A stretch of DNA of 64,000 nucleotides from Stieleria sp. JC731 (lineage in GTDB: Bacteria; Planctomycetota; Planctomycetia; Pirellulales; Pirellulaceae). The position numbers and the translations under genes are program-made. This document shows positions 44,955 through 55,107 of the stretch, piece after piece. Within the stretch, counting starts at the first letter, position 1. Every line of letters starts with the position of its first letter. The notes under the pieces were generated by a model. It made no database searches and was not told the DNA's origin. It saw only the letters and a list, made by a program, of their open reading frames with translations. The stretch lies in the NCBI RefSeq assembly GCF_020966635.1, contig NZ_JAJKFQ010000002.1, positions 124,001-188,000 on the forward strand, in the 5' to 3' direction.

Positions 44955-45863
44955 ATGCCGATCCAAGTTACTTGCCGACATTGCCTGAAACGGTTCCAAG
45001 TCAGCGACAAGTTTGCCGGCAAGACCGGCCCTTGCCCGAGCTGTAAAAAGCCGATCGAGATCCCGAGCCTGGATGAACAGGTCGTCATCCACGCCCCCCA
45101 GGACGACTCACCCAAAGACAGCAAGGGTCAAAGCGTCCTCAAGCCGATCCAACGTAAAGAAACCGATGTGACTCGCATGGGGTTGCTGATCACCATCGGT
45201 GCCATCGTGGCTGTCTTTGGACTCGCGCTGGTATTTCGCTTCACACACCCTGAAGGTGTTGGCACTGACGGCTCACCAACAGACGGCGTTCCGCTATTCG
45301 CTCGATTGCTCGGCCTTCTACTGCTCGCCCCCCCGTTGATCTGGGCCGGCTATAGCTTCTTGTACGATCAAGATCGCGAGCCCTACGTCGGCCCTGAACT
45401 TCGTAACCGCGTTCTGATCTGCTCCGGTATCTTTCCGGTCCTCTGGTGCGTCTACGCATTTGTTCCTTCGTACGTGCTGGAACTCGAACACATCAACCAG
45501 ATGTCTTGGGCAGTCTTCGGTGTGACGCTTTGCATCATGATCGCGTTGGGGGCACTCGCATCAGCCGCAACATTTGAACTGGAATACTTCAGCGGAGTCA
45601 TCCACGCGGGGCTGTACTTTATTTGTATCGTCTTACTGGCATTTGTCAGTGGCGTTACATTGGCTGGGGCACCAACCGATGCGGATCTCGATGACTTGGA
45701 AGATGAAGAACTCGTCTGGAACCTCGATCAACTGCGTCCACCGTTCGCTGATCAAACGCATCAATACGGCAGCACGCTGATCGCCATGGCACCGATTGCC
45801 ATAGCAGCCGACCTGACGATAACGTCGTCCGCCATTCCCACACCAACCACAATTTGCCAGTGA
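44955..45863 (+). CDS. Zinc-ribbon membrane protein of unknown function
   Basis: 302 residues from ATG. The N-terminal MPIQVTCRHCLKRFQVSDKF...CPSCKKP resembles an MJ0042-like zinc ribbon (CxxC at 7-10 and 29-32 approx.). Five membrane segments follow between about 75 and 240, and a short polar tail. No enzymatic motif. Stop codon overlaps the next gene's GTG start (GTGA), so it belongs to a plus-strand operon with the HD hydrolase, nagB and perhaps the YpdA-type reductase. Confidence 0.8.
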   Translation: MPIQVTCRHCLKRFQVSDKFAGKTGPCPSCKKPIEIPSLDEQVVIHAPQDDSPKDSKGQSVLKPIQRKETDVTRMGLLITIGAIVAVFGLALVFRFTHPEGVGTDGSPTDGVPLFARLLGLLLLAPPLIWAGYSFLYDQDREPYVGPELRNRVLICSGIFPVLWCVYAFVPSYVLELEHINQMSWAVFGVTLCIMIALGALASAATFELEYFSGVIHAGLYFICIVLLAFVSGVTLAGAPTDADLDDLEDEELVWNLDQLRPPFADQTHQYGSTLIAMAPIAIAADLTITSSAIPTPTTICQ

Positions 45864-47224
45864 TTCGCCTTCCCGAAATCGATCTCTTACACCAAGCGGG
45901 TGCCGGTTCGGGGTCTTTGATTCGGATACCTCCCTCGGACTCAGTACCGCTGACGGATCGAGTTCGCCGACTGCTCGATACATCAACGCTGCATCGCCTC
46001 GCCGGGATCAGCCAGCTCGGCCTGGTCTCGACGGTTTATCCCGGCGCTATGCATTCCCGCCTGGAACACACACTTGGCGTTTACCACAACTCCTTGCGTT
46101 TCTTGGCTCGGTTTTCGGCAGATAAACTCGGTGCAGAGTTACTGAACGAACCCGACTGCGACGCATTTATCCTGGCGGCACTTCTACACGATGTCGGCCA
46201 CTGGCCGTTTTGTCACTGCATCGAAGACATGCAACTGGACGAGGTGCCACGACACGAAGAACGTTCTGCCGAGATCATTGGCCGAAGCGAAATCACTTCG
46301 CTGATCCAAGAGGATTGGCGCTGCAGTCCTGCCGATGTGATCGGCTTGCTCGTCGACCAAGAAAACGAGACACCAAGTCAACGATTCCTGAAAAGCTGCC
46401 TTAGCGGTCCGATCGATATCGACAAGTTGGATTACCTGCAACGTGATAGCTTGCACTGCGGTGTCGAATACGGACGGAACTTTGACGCCGGTCGATTGAT
46501 TTCGTCGTTGGTAATCGATCCACATTCGCACCGTCTGGCCGTTGGCGATAAAGGCCGCACCGCTGCCGAAATGATGGTCTTTGCCAGATACATCATGTTC
46601 AGTGAAGTCTATTGGCATCACGCGGTCCGCGCGGCGACAGCAATGCTGCAGCGCAGTGTGTTCCTTTTGCACCACCGCCTGGACCTTTCCGCGTCACTAA
46701 AATTGGTCGACGCCGAATGGATCGCACAGCTTCGACGTACCGCGGCAGGAAGTCTTGCCGAACCGATGGTTGAAGGCCTGTTCGGTTCAAGAAGACAGCT
46801 GTTCAAACGCGTTGCCGAGTTTAGCGTCCTAAACGGCGAACAGGTTCATCAATCACTTGCGCACCGACCGCATTGGTGGCTTGTTTCACTTTCCGAAGCG
46901 TTGGCCGAGCGACTTTCCAGACAATACCGTGTCGCCCTCGCGCCGGCAGACATTTTGATTGATGCACCGCCGGTAAAATTAGAAGTCGACATCAACACCG
47001 CTGTCATGCATCACGACGGAGGCCTGTCACGACTTGGCGACGTTTCCCCCGTCGCCGCCGTGCTCGCCGAACGACAGTTTGATCATCACGTTAAGCGTGT
47101 CAGACTTTTTGTTCGTCCCGATCTCCGTGAACAGTTGCGAGACCGCCTTGCCACACCGCAACACTGGGCGGAACTGCTGCTCGAGACAGCACAACAATCC
47201 GAAAAACAATGGGCGTCAACGTGA
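45860..47224 (+). CDS. HD-domain hydrolase (COG1078/SAMHD1-like)
   Basis: 454 residues from GTG at 45860, which forms a GTGA overlap with the previous stop; a TTG two codons earlier is also in frame. HD phosphohydrolase residues: H in MHSRLEHTLGV, HD in LLHDVGHWPFCH, the histidine in RHEERSAEI, and the closing D in IDIDKLDYLQRD. The combination of HExx-type spacing and DIDKLDY is characteristic of SAMHD1-like dNTP or nucleotide hydrolases. Substrate is unknown. Downstream nagB overlaps by 16 bp (or by 4 bp with its GTG start). Confidence 0.88.
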   Translation: MIRLPEIDLLHQAGAGSGSLIRIPPSDSVPLTDRVRRLLDTSTLHRLAGISQLGLVSTVYPGAMHSRLEHTLGVYHNSLRFLARFSADKLGAELLNEPDCDAFILAALLHDVGHWPFCHCIEDMQLDEVPRHEERSAEIIGRSEITSLIQEDWRCSPADVIGLLVDQENETPSQRFLKSCLSGPIDIDKLDYLQRDSLHCGVEYGRNFDAGRLISSLVIDPHSHRLAVGDKGRTAAEMMVFARYIMFSEVYWHHAVRAATAMLQRSVFLLHHRLDLSASLKLVDAEWIAQLRRTAAGSLAEPMVEGLFGSRRQLFKRVAEFSVLNGEQVHQSLAHRPHWWLVSLSEALAERLSRQYRVALAPADILIDAPPVKLEVDINTAVMHHDGGLSRLGDVSPVAAVLAERQFDHHVKRVRLFVRPDLREQLRDRLATPQHWAELLLETAQQSEKQWAST

Positions 47225-47988
47225 CCGAAGCTGTCAATGGGATCTCTGTCATCGTTTGCGATAGCGCTGACGACGCGTCAAAAACCACCGCCGAACTGAT
47301 CGCTAATCAGCTCGGCCAGAAACCCAACAGCGTTCTCGGACTTGCGACCGGCGGGACCCCGCTTAAAACCTATCAATACCTGATCGAATTCAACCAAAGC
47401 GGCCGCGTCAGCTTTCGCGATGCGACGACATTTAACCTTGATGAATACATCGGATTGACGGGCGATCATCCGCAGAGCTACCGCTCGTTCATGAACGAGC
47501 ACCTGTTTTCGAATGTCGATATCCCAATCGATCAAACCTACGTTCCCGATGGCAGCACATCGAACATCGATCAGCACTGCCGTGATTACGAAGCCCTGAT
47601 CACAGACCATGGTGGGATCGACCTGCAACTGTTGGGCATCGGGCACAACGGTCATATCGCGTTCAACGAACCCGGATCGGACTCTCAATCGGCGACACGG
47701 CTTGTCGACCTGGCTGCCAATACGATTGAACAGAACTCGCGATTCTTTGACTCGCCTTCGGAAGTTCCGCGACAGGCAATCACGATGGGAATCGCGACCA
47801 TCTTAAAAGCGAAAACGATTGTCCTATTGGCAACCGGCAGCGGCAAAAGCGATGCGGTCCGGGCAATGTTGTACGGCGACATCGGGCCACAAATGCCTGC
47901 GAGCTTCCTTCGCGAGCACCCCAACGCCATTGTCGTCCTTGACGCCGCAGCTGCCGAGGGCTTGCCATTAAATAGTGCTGCTTCGTAA
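47209..47988 (+). CDS. nagB: Glucosamine-6-phosphate deaminase
   Basis: 259 residues from ATG 47209; GTG at 47221 is an equal alternative that overlaps the upstream stop as GTGA. NagB turns glucosamine-6-phosphate into fructose-6-phosphate and ammonia. Motifs: LGLATGGTPLKTY at the phosphate loop, NLDEYIGL with the catalytic Asp, and LLGIGHNGHIAFNEPGS with the proton-relay His. Family length is typical. Context with an HD protein does not explain the substrate source; amino sugar from exopolymer breakdown is likely. Confidence 0.94.
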   Translation: MGVNVTEAVNGISVIVCDSADDASKTTAELIANQLGQKPNSVLGLATGGTPLKTYQYLIEFNQSGRVSFRDATTFNLDEYIGLTGDHPQSYRSFMNEHLFSNVDIPIDQTYVPDGSTSNIDQHCRDYEALITDHGGIDLQLLGIGHNGHIAFNEPGSDSQSATRLVDLAANTIEQNSRFFDSPSEVPRQAITMGIATILKAKTIVLLATGSGKSDAVRAMLYGDIGPQMPASFLREHPNAIVVLDAAAAEGLPLNSAAS

Positions 47989-48068
47989 CGATACAGCGTC
48001 CGAATCGGCGTAGCCTTGCCGTATCCGTCTCATAATATCGACTGCGTTCCCCATAGGCCTTGCCTGCA

Positions 48069-49130
48069 ATGGATCCCTCATCAAGTGAAGCGAATACCCA
48101 TGTCGCGATTGTCGGCGCGGGCCCGATCGGCATCGAACTTGGTGTCGCATTAAAACGTGCCGGCATCGAGGCCGAAATTTTTGATGCCGGTCCGATCGGC
48201 CAAACGATCGCTTGGTGGGCGCCACAAACACGATGGTTCAGCAGCAACGAACGGATCGCCATTGCTGGTGTGCCGCTGCTGACTGTTGACCAGTCAAAAG
48301 CAACACGCGAAGAGTACCTGATGTACTTGCGCAGCGTTGTCACCCAGTTCCAATTGAACGTTCATCCGTATTGCCCAGTCGTTGACGTCCAACCGGCGAC
48401 CCATGGCTTTTGTGTCACCACCAAGCCCGGCGGCAACGTCAAGGCTTGGTCAGCACGTGCGGTTGTGCTTGCGATCGGCGGCACGGACCATCCACGTAAA
48501 CTTGGTATCCCCGGCGAAGACCTACCACATGTCGATGGCTACCTTCGCGAAACACATCGATACTTCGGACGACGTGTTCTAATCATTGGCGGACGCAACA
48601 GTGCGATCGAAGCGGCGCTGCGTCTGCATCATGCCGGTGCGAAAGTCTCACTGAGCTATCGCGGCGAAGCCCTTCCCGAAGACGGGATTAAGTACTGGCT
48701 TCGCCCTGAAATCAATGGCCTGCTTAAGGCCGGTCGGATTGAGAACCTCATCGGTACCGAAGCGACTCAGATCACCAGTCACTCGGTCAGCCTGCGACGA
48801 AAGTCGGATGGGAAGATTGTGGAAGTCCCCGCAGACGATGTACTCAGCCTCATTGGCTACTCGCAGGAGAAGACGCTTCTGCAATCCGCCGGAATTCACT
48901 TGCTTGATTCCGTTCAACGCCCTGAACATGACCCGGCGACGATGCAGACAAACGTGCCAGGGATTTATGTTGCCGGTACAGCTGTCGCGGGATCGCAAAC
49001 CAGTAAATACAAAACGTTCTTGGAGAACTGCCACGACCACGTCGACAAAATCGTATCGCACTTATCGGGGAAATCGATCGAGACGTCTCGCGAGTATGAA
49101 TCGCAAATCCTAGCGCAACCTGAAAGCTAG
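48069..49130 (+). CDS. ypdA: YpdA-type bacillithiol disulfide reductase
   Basis: 353 residues from ATG at 48069 (TTG 48060 is upstream). FAD/NAD(P) thioredoxin-reductase-like fold without the CxxC pair: first dinucleotide motif VGAGPIGIELG near residue 15, second VLIIGGRNSAIEAALRL near 175, and GTAVAGSQTSKYKTFLENCHDH at the end with the family's closing GxA motif. The family reduces bacillithiol disulfide using NADPH. This would imply that the organism makes bacillithiol; the bsh genes are not in this window. It starts 80 bp after nagB and may be transcribed with it. Confidence 0.85.
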   Translation: MDPSSSEANTHVAIVGAGPIGIELGVALKRAGIEAEIFDAGPIGQTIAWWAPQTRWFSSNERIAIAGVPLLTVDQSKATREEYLMYLRSVVTQFQLNVHPYCPVVDVQPATHGFCVTTKPGGNVKAWSARAVVLAIGGTDHPRKLGIPGEDLPHVDGYLRETHRYFGRRVLIIGGRNSAIEAALRLHHAGAKVSLSYRGEALPEDGIKYWLRPEINGLLKAGRIENLIGTEATQITSHSVSLRRKSDGKIVEVPADDVLSLIGYSQEKTLLQSAGIHLLDSVQRPEHDPATMQTNVPGIYVAGTAVAGSQTSKYKTFLENCHDHVDKIVSHLSGKSIETSREYESQILAQPES

Positions 49131-49258
49131 TCGCGTCCTTATTTCGTTCGATCTAGCGCGACGTCCCCGGTTCCGCTGTGGCTGCGACCGCAACATCGAA
49201 TCAATGCGAAGTCGAATTGCGAGCGAATGTATCGACCAACGAAGGGATACCGCGCGGT

Positions 49259-50233
49259 TTATCCGATTCTCGAATTCACACGTTCGACGATCATGTCGGC
49301 CATCATGTCAACGTTGTCGAACTTGGTCACATCAAGCGGCGTGATTTCGGAAAAGGAGCGAAACCATGTTTCCTGGCGACGGGCAAGCTGCCGAGTGTGG
49401 GCAGCGACTTCTTCGATAAGCGGCGACAGCGTCTCTTGTTCAGGTTGCTGAAGCCACTGGATCACTTCGCGATAACCGACAGCTTGTGATGCTGTTCGTG
49501 ATAGCTCGCCATACTGTTCGATCAAACCACGGACTTCGTCTACCAAGCCCAATTCGAACATCTGATCGACACGCTGATTGATTCGTTCATGCAAGCGTTC
49601 ACGCGGATGCCCAACGGCAAAGACATGACAGTCCTTCGCATCGGTTTGACGATCAAACTGAACCTGGCGATGGCTCAGCGGAAACCCCGTCGCTTTGGAA
49701 ACCTCCAAGGCCCGGATCATTCGTCGGACGTCATTGGGTGCAATCTTGGTCGCGGAAATCGGGTCAACCTGCTGCAAGCGTTTCCGTAGCGGTTCGACCC
49801 CGTAGCGTTCGACGTCAGCCTCGACGGCTTGTCGAAACTCCCAGTCTGGCGGTGGCCCGGGATCGAATCCGCGCAAGATCGCTTTCAAAAACATCGGTGT
49901 CCCACCGACGAAAATCGGAACTGACTCTCGCTCCAGAATTTCACCAACACAGCGATGCGCAATGTCCAGATAACACGCGACGCTAAAATCCTCGTTCGGC
50001 TCAGCCAAATCCAATAGGTGGTGCGGGACCTGCTCTCGGTCCGCAGGCGTCGGCTTTGCCGTACCGATATCCATATTGCGGTAGACGGCGATCGAATCGA
50101 GTGACAGGATTTCGCCACCGATTCGCTCGGCAAGCTTCATCCCCAAATGGCTTTTTCCAGACGCTGTTGCCCCGGTCAGAACGATGGCTTTATCAATCAG
50201 CGGCGGAAACGTGGAATCAATCGAAACGGTCAT
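49259..50233 (-). CDS. miaA: tRNA dimethylallyltransferase
   Basis: 324 residues from ATG at 50233; an upstream TTG at 50242 is in frame. MiaA adds a dimethylallyl group to A37 next to the anticodon. Motifs: P-loop TGATASGKSHLG, DSIAVYRNMDIGTAKP, VPHHLLDLAEPNEDFSVA, FVGGTPMFLKAILRG, and RMIRALEV. Length fits. Last third has the helical SAM-like swivel portion ending RETWFRSF. Confidence 0.96.
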   Translation of the reverse strand: MTVSIDSTFPPLIDKAIVLTGATASGKSHLGMKLAERIGGEILSLDSIAVYRNMDIGTAKPTPADREQVPHHLLDLAEPNEDFSVACYLDIAHRCVGEILERESVPIFVGGTPMFLKAILRGFDPGPPPDWEFRQAVEADVERYGVEPLRKRLQQVDPISATKIAPNDVRRMIRALEVSKATGFPLSHRQVQFDRQTDAKDCHVFAVGHPRERLHERINQRVDQMFELGLVDEVRGLIEQYGELSRTASQAVGYREVIQWLQQPEQETLSPLIEEVAAHTRQLARRQETWFRSFSEITPLDVTKFDNVDMMADMIVERVNSRIG

Positions 50234-50347
50234 ACTGAACAAGTTTAAGTCAAAAGCGCGATCGGAACAGTTTGTCGCATTATTCCGATCCGGTAAAGTT
50301 TACGCGAAAGAGGCGCAAACGGTAAACGCGTGGTAAACTTGATCGCC

Positions 50348-50923
50348 ATGGGGATGACATATTTCAAGCGATACCGGATGGAGTTCGACCTTCGCAATCT
50401 GCGAATGGATGAACCCGTGATTCCGCCTGACTACGAGTTGATACCGTACGCAGGTGATCAAATCCGTGAACATGCGGTCGCGAAGTTCAACAGCTTTCGC
50501 TTTGAACTTGATGCGGATGTCTTTCCCTGTCTGGCTCGGCGGGACGGGTGCTTGAAATTGATGCGAGACATCACCGCCCGACAAGACTTCGTCCCGGCGG
50601 CAACTTGGTTGATCCGCCACCTGGAACAAGATCCGACAACTGGATCGATTTGCAAGCTGCCTGTCGGAACGATCCAAGGCTTATCCAGTGACGGCTGGGG
50701 CGCGATCCAAAACCTTGGCGTTTCGCCGCTGCACCGCGGAAAAGGACTCGGCACGATCTTGCTTGCCAAAGCGGCTGCAGGTTTCGCCAGTGTCGGCTTG
50801 GAAAAAATGCATCTCGAAGTGACCACCGAAAACACCGGTGCGGTTCGACTGTATGAGCGAATGGGATTCAAAAAATCTCGGATCGTCTACAAAGCTGCGG
50901 AAGTCGCTGGTGCTCGCTCTTAA
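50348..50923 (+). CDS. GNAT N-acetyltransferase
   Basis: 191 residues from ATG at 50348; GTG 50330 would add six residues. The N-terminal half has FDLRNLRMDEPVIPPDYELIPY, a pattern of mycothiol-synthase-like double-GNAT proteins, though only one acetyl-CoA site is complete: NLGVSPLHRGKGLGTILLAKA (coenzyme A loop), then EVTTENTGAVRLYERMGF, the GNAT closing motif. Substrate is unknown. It is divergent from miaA with a short gap. Confidence 0.85.
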   Translation: MGMTYFKRYRMEFDLRNLRMDEPVIPPDYELIPYAGDQIREHAVAKFNSFRFELDADVFPCLARRDGCLKLMRDITARQDFVPAATWLIRHLEQDPTTGSICKLPVGTIQGLSSDGWGAIQNLGVSPLHRGKGLGTILLAKAAAGFASVGLEKMHLEVTTENTGAVRLYERMGFKKSRIVYKAAEVAGARS

Positions 50924-51169
50924 AAGCGACTTCGCCGCACGCTTCTAAATTCCGTAGCTCCGTCGCCGTTCGTCTTCGCGACATCACGCGATACGCAGGG
51001 CAAAGACCGGCCCTTTCGTCGAATTGTTGGTCGTCGCTCGCAGGGATTGCCACTTGGGGATTGGCCCGTCACCTGTAGCTTGCAACCCGTTGGCACACAA
51101 TGTGCAACCACCGAGGGGACATAGCGGCGTCTCGATCACGCCAATTCCCTGACTCCAAAAGCAATCACG

Positions 51170-52285
51170 ATGGATATCCCAGCAGTCGGCGTTGAAGAAG
51201 AATACCAACTGGTTGACCCCGAGCACGGTGCGATGCGCGCCGATTGCCAACGGGTGATGAGCAAGATCAACGACCAACTGCGAGCCGAGGTCCAGCACGA
51301 ATTGCATTTAACGCAAATCGAGATGGCCTCCCCGGTTTGCCACACCCTTGAAGACGTGCGTCACTCTCTGGTCGAAACACGACTTGCGATCTCCGAAGCG
51401 GCTAGCAAGGCGGGCACTGCGTTATCGGCCGCCGGAACCAATCCAATGCCGCTGCCTCATGCCGATGATATCACGCCGAAAGAACGCTACAGCCGCATGA
51501 CGCAGCGCTATCAGCAACTGGCGCGCGACTTGTTCATTTTCGGTTGCCATGTGCATGTGTCGATGCCCGACAAAGAGCTGGGATTACAAGTGATGAACCA
51601 GTCTCGCCGGTGGCTTCCAGCATTGCTGGCTATCACGGCAAACAGTCCATATTGGGATGGACATGACACCGGTTACGCAAGCTACCGCCGGGAACTGTGG
51701 GCTCAGTGGCCGATGGCTGGACCGCCACCCCATTTCGCCAGCATCGAAGACTATCAATCCAAAGTCGCCGATCTGATCGAAGTCGGTGCGATCGCCGACG
51801 AAAGCTTCATCTATTGGGACATTCGACTGCCCGAGAAAATCCCCACAATCGAATTCCGTGTTGCCGATGTGATGCTCGACTTGGAAGACGTCGTCGCGTA
51901 TGTCGGCCTGATTCGCGGCATCGTGATGCAAGCTCAGAAGGACATCCAAGATGATCGGACTCAGATCCCGATCACATCACAACTGTTGCGCTATGCGATG
52001 TGGCATGCGGCACGCTACGGCGTCGACGATACATTGATCGACCCGCTAAAAAAAGAAACGTTGCCAGCATCAGAGGTCCTTCAACGACTACTGCAGTGGT
52101 GCACACCAGCACTGGAACAATCGGGCGACTATGACGCAGTTGCCTCGTTCTTCCAACGACTGGCAAACCGGGGTACCGGGGCGACTCTACAGCGACAATG
52201 GTCGGGACAATCAGACGATTTGTCCGCCGTCGTTCGCCACTGTGTCGAAGAAACCGCACAAGGGTTTTCGGCCTCGCGTTGCTAG
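51170..52285 (+). CDS. YbdK-type carboxylate-amine ligase (glutamate-cysteine ligase 2 family)
   Basis: 371 residues from ATG. VGVEEEYQLVD at the start is the family's ATP/glutamate-binding motif, followed by ELHLTQIEMASPVCHT, LSAAGTNPMPLP, FIFGCHVHVSMPD and IEFRVADVMLDLEDVVAY. The family joins an amino acid to a carboxylate using ATP and has weak glutamate-cysteine ligase activity in some members. The natural substrate is unresolved. Stands alone on the plus strand. Confidence 0.9.
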   Translation: MDIPAVGVEEEYQLVDPEHGAMRADCQRVMSKINDQLRAEVQHELHLTQIEMASPVCHTLEDVRHSLVETRLAISEAASKAGTALSAAGTNPMPLPHADDITPKERYSRMTQRYQQLARDLFIFGCHVHVSMPDKELGLQVMNQSRRWLPALLAITANSPYWDGHDTGYASYRRELWAQWPMAGPPPHFASIEDYQSKVADLIEVGAIADESFIYWDIRLPEKIPTIEFRVADVMLDLEDVVAYVGLIRGIVMQAQKDIQDDRTQIPITSQLLRYAMWHAARYGVDDTLIDPLKKETLPASEVLQRLLQWCTPALEQSGDYDAVASFFQRLANRGTGATLQRQWSGQSDDLSAVVRHCVEETAQGFSASRC

Positions 52286-52421
52286 TGGCGACTGGTCAAG
52301 AATCGGCAACGGCAAGCCGTCAAAACTGGTTGGAAGTTTGCTCCACGAAAGCCGCCACCGGTTAGCGACTTTTGCGGAGCACTTTAAAAATCATCGGCAG
52401 GTAAAATTGCCGATCTCTTCG

Positions 52422-52970
52422 CTAGGTAGCGACAGCCAATTCGGGTGCCGCTGGGAAGTCGACGACCGTATCAGCAACATGGTTGAAATAGTTCGTGAAG
52501 AGGTTCAACGCCACGTTGGCGACGATCTCTGTGATAGCATCATCACCGAATCCGTGCGAACGAATGTCTTCGATATCGGCGTCACTGACAAAGCCTTTCA
52601 CCTGCACGATCGCTTTTGCAAATCGAACTAGCGCGTCGTCCTTGGAGTCGACTGCCGAACCACGACGTGCGTCAGCGATTTGCTCACTCGATAGTCCGGC
52701 ATGCTTGCCAAGTGCCGAATGGGCAGCCAAGCAATAGCTGCACTCGTTGGCCTGTCCGACCGCAAGCGCGATCAATTCTCGCTGCTTCGCTGTCAAAACA
52801 CCCGCTGCCAACTGACCACTGAACTGCAGGTAGGACGAAAGCGTGGCAGATGAATTGCCCATGACCTTCACCATATTCGGGATCAGGCCCAACTTCTTAT
52901 TCACGGCATCGTAAAGGGGACGGACGCTGTCGGTGGCTTGTTCAGGGCTAACTTGTGCGATGCGAGACAT
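52422..52970 (-). CDS. AhpD-like carboxymuconolactone decarboxylase-family protein
   Basis: 182 residues from ATG with GGAGAACCGTC upstream. Single CMD domain with the AhpD-type CSYCLAAH motif (C77, C80, H84) and LAVGQANECSYC context; VGQANEC-SYC-xxxH is the peroxidase/proton-relay site of AhpD-like alkylhydroperoxidases. Divergent from the sigma-54 activator gene across a 430-bp region with three ATTTCGT repeats, which makes regulation by it plausible. Confidence 0.9.
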   Translation of the reverse strand: MSRIAQVSPEQATDSVRPLYDAVNKKLGLIPNMVKVMGNSSATLSSYLQFSGQLAAGVLTAKQRELIALAVGQANECSYCLAAHSALGKHAGLSSEQIADARRGSAVDSKDDALVRFAKAIVQVKGFVSDADIEDIRSHGFGDDAITEIVANVALNLFTNYFNHVADTVVDFPAAPELAVAT

Positions 52971-53400
52971 GACGGTTCTCCGTGTTTAATTTGGAACACA
53001 ACTTTGATTGAATTCTGGCGACACCTAATCGCCAGTGATCATGCCTCTTACACACACGCCGTGCCAATCACTAAGACAAACCCCTAAGACATTTCCCACA
53101 AAGGACTTACAAAAAACCACACCCGTCAAAGACAGCAACGACATTTCGTGCTACCATAGCATTTCGTTGACGATCACGATATTTCGTTGTCCTTCAAGTC
53201 GATCCAGAAAGGCGTTTGAGACTTCGGGGTAGATGGTCCGTGCTCCAGTTTCGTCATCGTGCCGCTGAGAGCATCGCTGCTGAAAACAGTGCTGCAAAGA
53301 ACAGCGCCGCAGAATACCGCGCCACGATGAGCAGATGCCTTTCCGGAAAGACTCTTCGCGCCAGCCGCGAGCGATCCACCAACGCAGATTGGGTTCGATA
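52971..53400. promoter_or_regulatory. Divergent regulatory region with repeated ATTTCGT sites
   Basis: 430 bp between AhpD-like and activator genes. ATTTCGT occurs three times in direct orientation at 53143-53149, 53161-53167 and 53181-53187, 18 and 20 bp apart (about two helical turns), as expected for an operator array. A short hairpin with 7-bp arms (CTGGCGA/TCGCCAG, 53015-53035) lies at the AhpD side. No sigma-54 -24/-12 element was found by eye. Confidence 0.4.
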
Positions 53401-55017
53401 ATGGGATTGGATACCTACGCCGTTTTCGGCGACCCGAAAGAGATTTTGCTTGCGATCTCTGGCAAGCATCATCTTCCAGAGCTGCTTCCACTGGCAGTTC
53501 GGCAGCTTGGTCACGACGCTCAAATCGCGTTGGTCAGGATCTGGCTTATGAAGCCGCCGGCGTCTGATGACTGCGCTCGCTGTGCCCTTTCCGAAGAATG
53601 TCGTCATCGAAAAGTTTGCCTGCACTTGGCGGCTAGCTTTGGAAACAGTCGGCTAAAGCCAGACGAGCACTGGGTCGAAACCGATGGCAGCTTTCGCCGG
53701 ATGCCGTTGGGCGTTCGCAAGGTTGGCCACATCGCGGCCAGTGGCGAGTTCATACGCATCAACCTGGCCGACCAATCAGACTGGATCGTGAACCCCGGAT
53801 GGGTCAAAGATGAAGGGATCGTCGCGTTCCAAGGAATGCCGCTGCGATACCGCGACGAAACACTTGGTGTACTTGGTATCTTTTCCCGTGTACCGATCGG
53901 TCCTTCCTGCGATCAATGGTTGGCCATGATCAGCGATCAGTTGGCCGCGGCGATTGCCAATGCACAGTCATTGGATGAGATCGAACAGCTCCGGAACCGG
54001 CTCGAACAAGAAAACGAATATCTACGGGAAGAAGTCGGTGATGTCTCCTTTGGAGAACTCGTCGGCAGCAGCGCCGCACTGCAGACCAGCGTACGACAGA
54101 TCGATCTGGTCGCACCGACGGACTCGAGCGTTTTAGTTCTTGGCGAAAGCGGGACTGGCAAAGAACTGATCGCACGAGAAGTTCATCGCCGAAGCACTCG
54201 TCGTGATCGACCGTTGATCAAAGTCAACTGCGCCGCGATTCCTCGAGAACTTTACGAGAGCGAATTCTTCGGCCACAGCAAAGGCTCCTTTACGGGAGCA
54301 CTGCGTGATCGGGCCGGACGTTTTGAACTTGCCGATGGCGGAACACTCTTCCTGGACGAAGTCGGGGAAATCCCGCTCGACCTGCAATCCAAATTGCTTC
54401 GCGTACTCCAGGAAGGCGAACTTGAAAGGGTCGGCGAAGAAAGAACAAGACGTGTCGATGTTCGCCTCATTGCGGCAACCAATCGGAATCTTCGTGACGA
54501 AGCCGCGAAGGGCAAGTTCCGTCAGGATTTGTACTATCGCTTAAGCGTTTTCCCGATCGAACTGGCACCGTTAAGGATGCGAATAGAAGATGTCCCGTTG
54601 CTGGCCAAGCACTTCCTCAATTCGATCAGTCGCAAGCTCGGACGCAAACAGTTTCGGCTGACACTTGCCAACGTCCAACAATTACAACGATATCCTTGGC
54701 CGGGCAATATTCGTGAGCTGCAGCACGTGTTGGAACGGGCGGCAATTATTTCGACCGATGGAAAACTGCGTTTCGATTTGCCGCAAGTTGCAGCAGATCT
54801 TGACACGGAAACCTCCGCCGGTGAACAGCGGGTATCTACATCGGACAGGATTTTGACTGAAGAAGAAATGATCGAACTTCAGTCCGAAAACATCCGCCGA
54901 GCCTTACGTGAAAGCAGTGGAAAGGTTTACGGCGACGATGGGGCGGCTGCACGTCTGGGGATCAAGCCGACCACATTGGCATCGCGAATGCGTAAGCTAA
55001 ATATCCAAACGCCTTAA
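53401..55017 (+). CDS. Sigma-54-dependent regulator with four-cysteine GAF domain (NorR/FhlA-like)
   Basis: 538 residues from ATG 53401; an earlier in-frame ATG at 53335 adds 22 basic residues. GAF-type sensor about 10-200, with a compact cysteine group C58, C61, C67, C73 ([16 protein letters not shown]), likely binding metal or an iron-sulfur cluster. AAA+ domain about 225-460: Walker A GESGTGKE (248-255), GSFTGA loop (295-300, an Ala-to-Ser variant of GAFTGA), Walker B LFLDEVGE (D319, E320), and the arginine-finger region. Fis-type HTH at the C-terminus ([21 protein letters not shown]). It sits between the AhpD-like gene and katG, hence probably a redox-responsive activator of one or both. 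Confidence 0.9.
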   Translation: MGLDTYAVFGDPKEILLAISGKHHLPELLPLAVRQLGHDAQIALVRIWLMKPPASDDCARCALSEECRHRKVCLHLAASFGNSRLKPDEHWVETDGSFRRMPLGVRKVGHIAASGEFIRINLADQSDWIVNPGWVKDEGIVAFQGMPLRYRDETLGVLGIFSRVPIGPSCDQWLAMISDQLAAAIANAQSLDEIEQLRNRLEQENEYLREEVGDVSFGELVGSSAALQTSVRQIDLVAPTDSSVLVLGESGTGKELIAREVHRRSTRRDRPLIKVNCAAIPRELYESEFFGHSKGSFTGALRDRAGRFELADGGTLFLDEVGEIPLDLQSKLLRVLQEGELERVGEERTRRVDVRLIAATNRNLRDEAAKGKFRQDLYYRLSVFPIELAPLRMRIEDVPLLAKHFLNSISRKLGRKQFRLTLANVQQLQRYPWPGNIRELQHVLERAAIISTDGKLRFDLPQVAADLDTETSAGEQRVSTSDRILTEEEMIELQSENIRRALRESSGKVYGDDGAAARLGIKPTTLASRMRKLNIQTP

Positions 55018-55107
55018 CCCCACCTTTTTCACGCCGATCACATCACTAAATCGCAGATCTGCGGCTCTGAATGCTTGATCAGGGGAATAAAGACGGACGA
55101 CCCTTTC

